From the NCBI GenBank assembly GCA_009773975.1, contig VSMX01000137.1, positions 1-6,028 of the forward strand: a stretch of 6,028 nt of DNA, written 5' to 3'. Each line of letters begins with the position of its first letter. Position 1 is the first letter of the stretch. Below are positions 1 through 5,843 of the stretch, one piece after another. The notes under the pieces were generated by a model, which saw only the letters and a list, made by a program, of their open reading frames with translations, was not told where the DNA came from and made no database searches. Position numbers and translations under genes: made by a program. This stretch comes from Desulfovibrio sp. (GTDB lineage: Bacteria; Desulfobacterota; Desulfovibrionia; Desulfovibrionales; Desulfovibrionaceae).

Positions 1-1662
1 ATTCTCGAGAAGCCTGCGAAAAGCAGCGCGCCACTCGCCAATATCAAAATCAGGATTTCCAAGGCATTCCCCGCAGGCCGATTCTGCCGGCAGGCCGCAA
101 TAAACCCCCTTCCTGCCAACCAGATTGAAAGAGGGGCAGACACAGAAAAAGTCGTGCACAGGCATTTTCATAGGGAGTTGCCGGACTCTTGCAAGGGCGC
201 AAAGCTTTTCCGTAACCGCGGCAATGGCCTTGCAGGCATTTTCGCCATTGTCCGGGCCATCCCAGAGCACAAGCTCGTTGATGAAAATTTCCGAAAAAGG
301 CAGCCAGTCCAGATCGAGAATTTGGGCGGGATTTTCCAGCCTGTAAACCAGGCGGCCGCGCGGAGCATGGAAAGTGGCATAAACAAAGGGCTGCTCCGGC
401 GGATGGGCCAGGCGCAGAACGGCCTGGCCATCGCGCAGCCAGGCATCAGTGCGGCAGCGGGCATAGATGTTGGCGCCGCCGCCCCAGTTATGGTCAACAA
501 GGCAGACCAGGCCGGAAGTTCCGGCCAGCAAGTCCTGGATGGTCTTTTTATCGGGGATGTCAAAATCCAGCACGGGCGGGGCCTGGAGAGTCTGCGGCGC
601 CGGGGGCTGCTGGTTCATGGCCTTGTACATGGAATCGAGCTTGTCCAGCTTGGCGCCAAAATTGCCTGAACGCGCCAGCTGCCAGGCATTCCTGGCAATT
701 TTTCTGGCAGTGCGCGCCAGACCGTGCTGGCGGGCATATTCCCTGATAACGGAATAAATGCGGCCGCCCGCGCCGGAAATTTGGGTCTCTGGCCGGGCTG
801 GCCTGTCCGCCCGCGCTGCCTTGGACGCCTGGGTCTGCCTGGAGGCCGCGTCAATGCGGCGGCCGATGGCGGCGCGAACCTGCAAGAGCGTGGAATCGGT
901 CTGGAATTTGCGAACCAGACTGAAATAATCGGGATAAAGGGCGCGGAGCTTCTCCAGGCCGGCAAGCTCCAGGGCCGCGCGGCTATTGCCAAAAGACGAA
1001 TGGCCGGCATGCCAGATCCAGGTATCCAGGGCCACGATATTGCGGAAGCCCGCATAATAGGCGCGCATGCAGAAATCGTTTTCCTCCCCGTAACCTCGCG
1101 GGAAATTTATCTCGTCAAAAAGGCCTATGACTTCGATGAGCCTGGCGCGGATGTAAAGGCAGAAGCCGTTGCCCGTGGGCACGTCGAAGGTTTTGCCCCT
1201 GCCGCACTCCTCCACAATGCGGGCAATGTCTTCGTGGGAGAGGTCGGGCGGGATGGGGTTTTCGTTGGCCTTTGGCACGGAAAATTCGCCGGCATTGTTG
1301 GAGACGGGCGTAACCGTGCCGATTGCGGGGTCGGAATGGGCGTGGGCCTGGAGCTTGTCGAGCCAGCCCGGGCTGACCATGGTGTCGCTGTTGAGCAGGA
1401 TGACGTCGCGGGCAGGGCAGAGGCTGATTGCGCGATTGACGCTTTTTGTGTAGCCAATGTTTTGCGGATTGCGCACAAGCTGGATGTATGGACTTGAGAT
1501 GCTTTTATAAATGGCTTCCAGCGCGGGCTCGCCGCCGGCATCGTCGATGAGCAGGAGGTTGCGGGCGTCCGAAAGGCTGGTGTGGGCCAGAATGGAATCC
1601 AGGCAGGCCTGCAGCTTTTCGGCAGCGTTGTACACCGCTATTATGATGGTCAGCTTTTCCAT
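1..1662 (-). CDS. Tandem glycosyltransferase: GT2 domain plus start of a second Cys-rich glycosyltransferase module (partial, C-terminus beyond left edge)
   Basis: An uninterrupted minus-strand frame of 554 codons runs from ATG at 1662 to the window edge without a stop. An in-frame TAA at 1671-1669 fixes the upstream limit, so this ATG is the first possible ATG start, and the protein opens as GT2 enzymes do (MEKLTIIIAVYNAAEKLQAC). Residues 1-230 form a family-2 GT-A domain: IDD at 39-41 for nucleotide binding, LLNSDT at 89-94 as the DXD-like metal site, GYGEEND at 190-196 with the acidic catalytic-base region, and WHAGHSSFG at 217-225, as in rhamnosyltransferase (WbbL-like) enzymes. Residues 230-365 look helical and linker-like (Ala/Arg/Gln/Pro rich). 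From about 370 a second module begins, with HNWGGGANIY at 391-400 and HDFFCVCPSFNLVG at 503-516 followed by more cysteines, resembling the N-terminal half of GT4-like enzymes. No signal peptide or membrane segment is seen, so it is probably cytosolic or membrane-associated. It likely extends surface glycans from nucleotide sugars; the sugars are unknown. GT2 is certain; the second module is inference. Confidence 0.9.
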   Translation of the reverse strand, partial: MEKLTIIIAVYNAAEKLQACLDSILAHTSLSDARNLLLIDDAGGEPALEAIYKSISSPYIQLVRNPQNIGYTKSVNRAISLCPARDVILLNSDTMVSPGWLDKLQAHAHSDPAIGTVTPVSNNAGEFSVPKANENPIPPDLSHEDIARIVEECGRGKTFDVPTGNGFCLYIRARLIEVIGLFDEINFPRGYGEENDFCMRAYYAGFRNIVALDTWIWHAGHSSFGNSRAALELAGLEKLRALYPDYFSLVRKFQTDSTLLQVRAAIGRRIDAASRQTQASKAARADRPARPETQISGAGGRIYSVIREYARQHGLARTARKIARNAWQLARSGNFGAKLDKLDSMYKAMNQQPPAPQTLQAPPVLDFDIPDKKTIQDLLAGTSGLVCLVDHNWGGGANIYARCRTDAWLRDGQAVLRLAHPPEQPFVYATFHAPRGRLVYRLENPAQILDLDWLPFSEIFINELVLWDGPDNGENACKAIAAVTEKLCALARVRQLPMKMPVHDFFCVCPSFNLVGRKGVYCGLPAESACGECLGNPDFDIGEWRAAFRRLLEN

Positions 1663-1670
1663 GGGGGCTT

Positions 1671-1699
1671 ATTCTAGTTGCCCTGCCTGATAAAGGCAA
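1671..1699 (-). promoter_or_regulatory. Candidate sigma70-type promoter of the leftward glycosyltransferase
   Basis: On the minus strand TTGCCT (1699-1694) is followed after 17 bases by TAGAAT (1676-1671), matching the -35 and -10 consensus at 4/6 and 5/6. The -10 box ends only eight bases before the ATG at 1662, so transcription would start at or within a few bases of the start codon. No Shine-Dalgarno sequence is visible before that ATG, which agrees with a leaderless or near-leaderless message. The remainder of the 1663-1893 gap shows no convincing gene; on the plus strand TTGGCA at 1829-1834 and GATAAA at 1855-1860 are promoter-like but 20 bases apart, so a promoter for the acyltransferase is not clear. 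Confidence 0.35.
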
Positions 1700-1893
1700 T
1701 ATCTTTTGTTGAGCATGAACGCAGCGGCTTGCGGATGAAAGCATTGTCTTGCCCGTGCTGTTGGTGATTCGCAGATGTTATCAGTCAAAAACAGCCTTTT
1801 GAGCGCGGGGGGCGTTGCAATACAAGCGTTGGCAAAGGCGAGTGGGCAGGACAGGATAAAAGCTATGGACAAAACATGCGGCCATCAATATGA

Positions 1894-3027
1894 ATGGGCA
1901 AATACAAACGTCAGGCGCTTTTCAGGAATATGAACACAAACAAAACCGCCCATTTTGACCTTGTTGATATATTACGGGCTTTCGCCGCCCTTACCGTAGT
2001 TGTTTACCACACCATAATAATATGCGGCTGGCAGGATTTTCCCACAACCTATCCCCTGGCCTGGTTCCGCTACGGCTGGATGGGCGTTGATATATTTTTC
2101 GTGATCTCTGGCTTTGTCATCACCTGGTCCGCCCTGAACATGCAGGAAAAATCCGGCGGCAAAAATATTTTTTTCAGCTTCATGAAAAACAGGCTCAGGC
2201 GCATCGTGCCCCTGCATTATCTGACCATGGCGCTCTTTATCCTGCTCTTTCCCGCCATTGTGTATCCCGATTTCCTCTACGACCTGCTGGCGCATGTCTT
2301 CTTTGTCCACAACTGGTTTCCCGAATACCACGGCACCATCAACGGCATCAACTGGTCACTGGGCGCGGAAATGCAGTTTTATGTTTTGCTCGCGCTCACA
2401 GTCGGCTTTCTCAACTTCAGGACCCTGAAAATCTTCATTTTCGGCGCCCTGGCCATCACCTTCCTGTGGCGCCTTTATACCGTGGTTTCCCTGCCCGTTG
2501 GCAGCGAGAACTTTGCCATGCTGCGCTTTATCTGCGCAACGGAACTGCCAGGCATGCTCGACCTTTTTGCGGCCGGGATCGGCCTGGCCTTTTTTGCCAG
2601 AACGCCAATGTTCGGCCGACTGGCCGGCTCGACAATAGGCAAGGCAACAGTATTCCTGGCCTTTTGCGCCATCATGTCTGTCGCCCTGTGGATTTTTGAA
2701 AGGCGCATGGATTACTGGAAATTCGACAGGATGGTCATCTTTTTCCGCACAATTCTCGCCCTGGCCTTTGGGCTGCTCCTGCTCTTCTTTTGCCTGATCA
2801 AGCCCGGGCCGCGCATCAAGCTCTTCCTCTCGCCGCTGCTCTACCTGGGCACAATTTCTTACGGCATCTATCTTTTTCATTTGCCCGTTGTGCTCAAGAC
2901 CAAGGACCTCGATATGGCTCCATGCTGGAAACTCGCGCTCATCCTGATCATCACCATCAGCCTGGCCGCGCTTTCATGGCACTTTTACGAAAAAAGGTTT
3001 TTGATCAAGTACAGGAGAAAAAACTGA
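1894..3027 (+). CDS. Acyltransferase-3 family integral membrane protein (OafA-like polysaccharide O-acyltransferase)
   Basis: A complete 377-residue protein with about ten hydrophobic membrane segments, usual for this family. Diagnostic features in order: DILRAFAALTVVVYH at 25-39, with the conserved His39 of the first membrane segment; GWMGVDIFFVISGFVI at 61-76; the basic RLRRIVP at 100-106 before the next membrane span; INWSLGAEMQFY at 152-163, with the family's W-S-L-x-x-E pattern; and ISYGIYLFHLP at 321-331 with YEKRF near the C-terminus. Relatives in this family move acyl groups, most often acetyl, from cytoplasmic donors onto O-antigen, exopolysaccharide or peptidoglycan sugars at the inner membrane. 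The setting among glycosyltransferases points to a surface glycan, but the exact acceptor and acyl group cannot be read from the sequence. The start is uncertain: ATG at 1894 has no ribosome binding site, while in-frame ATG at 1930 (residue 13) gives the more typical family N-terminus and has AGGA, though only two bases away. It is divergent from the leftward glycosyltransferase and separated by 255 bp from the next gene, so it may be its own transcription unit. Confidence 0.93.
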   Translation: MGKYKRQALFRNMNTNKTAHFDLVDILRAFAALTVVVYHTIIICGWQDFPTTYPLAWFRYGWMGVDIFFVISGFVITWSALNMQEKSGGKNIFFSFMKNRLRRIVPLHYLTMALFILLFPAIVYPDFLYDLLAHVFFVHNWFPEYHGTINGINWSLGAEMQFYVLLALTVGFLNFRTLKIFIFGALAITFLWRLYTVVSLPVGSENFAMLRFICATELPGMLDLFAAGIGLAFFARTPMFGRLAGSTIGKATVFLAFCAIMSVALWIFERRMDYWKFDRMVIFFRTILALAFGLLLLFFCLIKPGPRIKLFLSPLLYLGTISYGIYLFHLPVVLKTKDLDMAPCWKLALILIITISLAALSWHFYEKRFLIKYRRKN

Positions 3028-3044
3028 GACTTTCAGTATTTCAG

Positions 3045-3065
3045 CCAAAATCGAAATGATTTTGG
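3045..3065 (+). terminator. Perfect 8-bp hairpin after the acyltransferase gene, possible weak terminator
   Basis: CCAAAATC at 3045-3052 and GATTTTGG at 3058-3065 are perfect inverted copies around a five-base loop, 17 bases after the acyltransferase stop. The stem is AT-rich and no T-run follows, so it does not fit a strong intrinsic terminator. It could be a weak terminator, a 3' stabilising hairpin or a protein-binding dyad. Confidence 0.35.
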
Positions 3066-3151
3066 TATGCACTGGCATTGAGGCCATGAATTTGAGAAAG
3101 CTTTTCATTTCCCTGCCCTGCTTTTGCTGCGTTTGCCAGCCAGCAGAATAT

Positions 3152-3178
3152 TATTGAATGACGTCTAGTATTTCAATA
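3152..3178. repeat. Inverted repeat overlapping the candidate gtrB-like promoter (possible operator)
   Basis: TATTGAA at 3152-3158 is the exact reverse complement of TTCAATA at 3172-3178, with 13 bases between, including the palindrome GACGTC at 3160-3165. The left arm overlaps a -35-like hexamer and the right arm reaches into a -10-like hexamer, so a dimeric regulator bound here would cover the promoter. An operator role is inference only. Confidence 0.35.
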
Positions 3179-3182
3179 CAAT
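3154..3182 (+). promoter_or_regulatory. Candidate promoter for the GtrB-like / GtrII-like gene pair
   Basis: TTGAAT (3154-3159) and TACAAT (3177-3182) are separated by exactly 17 bases and match the sigma70 consensus hexamers at 4/6 and 5/6. Transcription would begin near 3189, giving a leader of about 95 bases that contains a further dyad at 3225-3247. This would make the two downstream glycosyltransferase genes a unit separate from the acyltransferase. Confidence 0.4.
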
Positions 3183-3224
3183 TGACAGACGAATCATATT
3201 GCAAATACCAGGCAAAAATACCCT

Positions 3225-3247
3225 TCCCCATGATATTTATATGGGGA
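3225..3247. repeat. 7-bp perfect inverted repeat in the leader of the GtrB-like gene
   Basis: TCCCCAT at 3225-3231 and ATGGGGA at 3241-3247 are perfect inverted copies around a nine-base AT-rich loop. The dyad lies 36 bases before the chosen start codon and just upstream of a TATAAT hexamer at 3256-3261. As RNA it would be a small GC-closed hairpin; as DNA it could be an operator. No T-run follows, so it is not an obvious terminator. Confidence 0.35.
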
Positions 3248-3255
3248 CAGGCGCA

Positions 3256-3261
3256 TATAAT
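3256..3261 (+). promoter_or_regulatory. Perfect TATAAT hexamer, possible second -10 box
   Basis: A consensus TATAAT lies 21 bases before the ATG at 3283. The region 16-18 bases upstream has no recognisable -35 hexamer and instead holds the 3225-3247 dyad, so if it is used it may depend on an activator binding there. In AT-rich DNA such a hexamer can also occur by chance. Confidence 0.22.
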
Positions 3262-3282
3262 GAAAAGACCGGGCGAGCCATA

Positions 3283-4227
3283 ATGGACAAAAACCCTGTG
3301 ATAAGCGTAGTCGTGCCCTGCCATAACGAAGCGGACTGCATTGGCGCCTTTATCGAAAGGCTGCGGCGTGTTTTTGCGGATTTGCCTGATTACGAGCTGG
3401 AACTCGTCTTTGTCAATGATGGCAGCACGGACAATACCCTGGAGATTCTCAAGCAGCGTCTTGAAAAAGATCCCGAAATCGTAATTGTCGATCTGTCCCG
3501 CAATTTCGGCAAGGAGGCCGCTCTTTCCGCCGGCTTGCAGCAGGCATCTGGAGATGCGGCGATTCCCATGGATGCCGATTTGCAGGACCCGCCCGAGCTT
3601 GTCCCCCAAATGCTGCAAAAATGGCGCGAAGGCTACGATGTGGTTTTGGCCCACCGACAGAGCAGGGCGGAGGATAGTCTGGCAAAAAGACTTTCCGCGC
3701 GCTGGTTTTACCGCCTGCACAATCTTTTTTCCCAACCCGGGCTGCCCGAAAACGTGGGAGATTTCAGGCTGCTGGACAGGAGAGTCATCAATGCCCTGCA
3801 AATGCTTCCCGAAAACTGCCGCTTCATGAAAGGTATTTTTGCGTGGCTTGGCTTTCGGACCGCCAGCATTGACTATGACAGGCCCGCAAGAATCGCCGGC
3901 AGGAGCAAATTTCCGGCCTGGAAGCTCTGGAATTTCGCCATGGAGGGCCTGACCAGCTTCAGCACGGCGCCCTTGCGCGTCTGGACATACATAGGGGCTT
4001 TTTTTGCGCTGCTGGCCTTTGTCCATGCTTCCATCATCTTCTGGCGGACAATATTTTTCGGCGTGGACCTGCCGGGCTACGCCTCCCTGCTTGTGGCCAT
4101 CACATTTTTTTCAGGGCTGCAGCTCATGGGCATAGGGATAATCGGCGAGTACCTGGGCAGGACGTATCTTGAAGCCAAAAGGCGTCCCATCTTCATCATC
4201 CGCAAAGTCTATCGCGGGGAAAAATAA
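3283..4227 (+). CDS. GtrB-like polyprenyl-phosphate glycosyltransferase (GT2 with two C-terminal membrane helices)
   Basis: A 314-residue enzyme of the DPM1/GtrB/ArnC type, expected to move a sugar from a nucleotide donor onto undecaprenyl phosphate at the cytoplasmic face of the inner membrane. Visible motifs: VISVVVPCHNE at 6-16; FVNDGSTD at 43-50; MDADLQDPPE at 96-105, which carries the metal-binding DAD and the family hallmark DLQDPPE; GDFRLLDRR at 159-167; and RIAGRSKFP at 203-211. Two membrane helices follow, at about 233-257 and 265-289, ending in GEYLGRTYLEAKRRP at 288-302, the typical amphipathic tail of GtrB proteins. The start at 3283 is chosen because it gives the family's usual N-terminus and length; in-frame ATG 3241 and TTG 3199 lie upstream, but residues before 3283 look like leader sequence. 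Its ribosome binding site is poor (GGGCGAG at 3271-3277 at best). It is followed after 38 bp by a GtrII-like gene, the expected partner in glycan glucosylation. The sugar is probably glucose, but this is not proven. Confidence 0.92.
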   Translation: MDKNPVISVVVPCHNEADCIGAFIERLRRVFADLPDYELELVFVNDGSTDNTLEILKQRLEKDPEIVIVDLSRNFGKEAALSAGLQQASGDAAIPMDADLQDPPELVPQMLQKWREGYDVVLAHRQSRAEDSLAKRLSARWFYRLHNLFSQPGLPENVGDFRLLDRRVINALQMLPENCRFMKGIFAWLGFRTASIDYDRPARIAGRSKFPAWKLWNFAMEGLTSFSTAPLRVWTYIGAFFALLAFVHASIIFWRTIFFGVDLPGYASLLVAITFFSGLQLMGIGIIGEYLGRTYLEAKRRPIFIIRKVYRGEK

Positions 4228-4254
4228 TCCCGCAGGGCCCATATCTGGCAGGTC

Positions 4255-4258
4255 AGGA
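4255..4258 (+). promoter_or_regulatory. Ribosome binding site of the GtrII-like gene
   Basis: AGGA sits seven bases before ATG 4266, the standard spacing, and is the clearest Shine-Dalgarno match in front of any gene here. It supports the start at 4266 and translation from a message shared with the gene ending at 4227. Confidence 0.6.
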
Positions 4259-4265
4259 CAAATAC

Positions 4266-5774
4266 ATGGGCAGCAATTCATTGAGCGCTCTTTTAAATCG
4301 TTGGGCTGAAAGCATCAGGCTTTTTTCCCTGCAAAATTACAAGTTTGTCTTTCTTGTTTTTTTTGCTGGCTACTTCGCCTATGGTTATGAGATGGGCCAA
4401 CTGAATTTTGGCATTGACGAAGAATACAACTGGACAGACCTGGATGCATGCTACCAATGGTACGGCAAGATTGGCAGATGGATGCTCATTGCCTACGATC
4501 AAATGTTTCTCCACTGGGCGCATTATCCCTTCATCAGCGGATTTTTGGCCCTCTTCATGTTCTCCGTGGCCTACGCGGCCTGGCTGGGAACGCACAAGGA
4601 CGCATCGTTCACCGCCAAACTGCTTTTTGGTTCGCTTGCCATCTCCTTTCCCACCTTTGGGCACATGCTCATGTTTTCATACCAGATAGCATTTGTCGCG
4701 GCCTCGGCGGCTCTGGTAATTTTCGCCTACCTTCTTGCGGTAAAGACCAATAATTTTATTTATAAATATGTTATAAGCACGATTTTTCTGGCCCTGGCAC
4801 TGCTTACTTATCAATCGTTAATTATTATATTTTTCGCTCTTTTTTTTATTGACAATTTTTTTAATATATTCAGCGTTGATTTTATAAAAAAAGCTCTGCT
4901 AATCGTGTTTTTGGCATTATTGTCCGTGGCCCTGGATTTAATTAGCGACAACGTTTTGAAATTTATATACAATGTTGATGCTACAGATTATTTATCCTAT
5001 CATTTTGTCTGGGGCAATGGAAACTTTGAAATCATATATGCCAACATGAAAAAGTTTTTGGCAGAGTTATTGTCAGGAGACATTTATACATTCACTGTAT
5101 TTCCAATTTTGGTCATACCGGCAATTATCTTGCTTTTAACCTGTAAGAACAGGATGGAAATTGTAGCATCCCTGATATTGTTGTATCTGTTTTCTGTTGC
5201 GCTATTTGTTTTGTTTGGCACACATCTGCCATCCAGAATTTTTATCTATTTGCCAATATTATATTCCGGCCTATTTTATCTGGCATATAAAACAACCAAT
5301 ATCATCGGAAAATATGTTGTTGTAATTACCTCATTATACATTGTTATAACCAATGCTTCGATAAATACCCAGCTTTCAATGCAAACCACATTCGCAAATT
5401 TACGGGATCAGATTGTAACAGGAAGAGTTGTAAACGAGATTTATGATAATGCGCCCAACTATATGGCACTGGGCAAAAAAACATTGATCTGTGGCGCTGT
5501 GGCCGAAAAAATTCCCAAAGTCCCCAGTCCAGGTTTTGTCATCGGGCCAGAAGCTTACGGGGCATCCTTCTGGGCCTGGGACGGAGGGAGTCCGTGGCGG
5601 ATAAAGTCCTATCTTTATGCCCTTGGCATTCCCCTGCCTGAGATAATAGATGCCGGGCAAGGCAAAGCGATAATGGAAAAAGAAGATTTCAAAAAAATGC
5701 CGAACTATCCGGACTCCGGCTTTGTAAGATTGTTTGATGATGTCCTCGTTATCAAACTTTCCAGTCCACAGTAA
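4266..5774 (+). CDS. GtrII-type polytopic glucosyltransferase (surface-glycan modification)
   Basis: A 502-residue inner-membrane protein with about ten hydrophobic spans between residues 26 and 364 and a soluble C-terminal tail of about 135 residues. It fits the GtrII-type glucosyltransferase family (Pfam Glucos_trans_II), which takes sugar from undecaprenyl phosphate and adds it to O-antigen in the periplasm. Supporting features are FGIDEEYNW at 48-56 right after the first span, with the paired acidic residues usual for membrane GT-C enzymes; KIGRWM at 68-73; TYQS at 181-184 at a helix end; and LPSR at 321-324 in a later loop. The tail contains GASFWAWDGGSPWRIKSYLY at 432-451 and probably faces the periplasm. 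Its position 38 bp after a GtrB-like gene supports co-transcription and a shared pathway. No GtrA flippase is seen. Base composition is uneven: ends near 47-62 percent GC, but positions 4741-5100 only about 20-37 percent, with T8 and A7 runs. The family call is good; the sugar, linkage and acceptor are not known. Confidence 0.85.
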   Translation: MGSNSLSALLNRWAESIRLFSLQNYKFVFLVFFAGYFAYGYEMGQLNFGIDEEYNWTDLDACYQWYGKIGRWMLIAYDQMFLHWAHYPFISGFLALFMFSVAYAAWLGTHKDASFTAKLLFGSLAISFPTFGHMLMFSYQIAFVAASAALVIFAYLLAVKTNNFIYKYVISTIFLALALLTYQSLIIIFFALFFIDNFFNIFSVDFIKKALLIVFLALLSVALDLISDNVLKFIYNVDATDYLSYHFVWGNGNFEIIYANMKKFLAELLSGDIYTFTVFPILVIPAIILLLTCKNRMEIVASLILLYLFSVALFVLFGTHLPSRIFIYLPILYSGLFYLAYKTTNIIGKYVVVITSLYIVITNASINTQLSMQTTFANLRDQIVTGRVVNEIYDNAPNYMALGKKTLICGAVAEKIPKVPSPGFVIGPEAYGASFWAWDGGSPWRIKSYLYALGIPLPEIIDAGQGKAIMEKEDFKKMPNYPDSGFVRLFDDVLVIKLSSPQ

Positions 5775-5782
5775 CGCGTTTA

Positions 5783-5810
5783 TGTGTAGTAGTTCAAACT
5801 TGATCTGACA
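5783..5810. repeat. Probable terminal inverted repeat (one end) of an insertion sequence
   Basis: The segment opens TGTGTAGTAG and closes CTTGATCTGACA, and lies just outside the stop codon of the transposase remnant, where the IS end is expected. The exact outer base is uncertain (5783 or 5785, both read TGT inwards). Its inner part TCTGACA (5804-5810) is repeated inverted as TGTCAGA at 5836-5842. The partner end is outside the window, so this assignment rests on position and the TGT terminus. Confidence 0.5.
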
Positions 5811-5843
5811 AAAGCCTCCGTTTTGATGATGCGTATGTCAGAC

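Noticed and set aside
724..1497. Plus-strand open frame of 257 codons (and smaller ones around it) opposite the leftward glycosyltransferase.
   Set aside because: It lies antisense to a frame with clear GT2 motifs; its own translation is Gly/Ala-rich without recognisable domains, as expected for a shadow of a GC-rich gene.
1669..1872. Minus-strand 67-codon frame with a TTG start and a hydrophobic, signal-like N-terminus (ILSCPLAFANACIA), ending just before the glycosyltransferase.
   Set aside because: It has a rare start codon and no ribosome binding site, lacks a proper lipobox, and overlaps the candidate promoter; more likely non-coding intergenic DNA.
3028..3282. Possible GATC/OxyR phase-variation switch, as known for Salmonella gtr operons.
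   Set aside because: I found no GATC sites in this gap, so the Dam/OxyR type of switch is not supported.
3199..3282. Longer N-terminus for the GtrB-like protein starting at TTG 3199 or ATG 3241.
   Set aside because: The extra residues are not part of the GT2 fold, have no ribosome binding site, and overlap promoter-like elements; 3283 gives the normal family length.
3151..4026. Minus-strand open frame of 291 codons opposite the GtrB-like gene.
   Set aside because: The opposite strand encodes an intact enzyme with all family motifs; the antisense translation has no recognisable domain.
4214..4233. Small stem GCGGG / CCCGC around the stop codon of the GtrB-like gene.
   Set aside because: Only five base pairs with a ten-base loop and no T-run; too weak to call a terminator, and the next gene follows closely with a good ribosome binding site.
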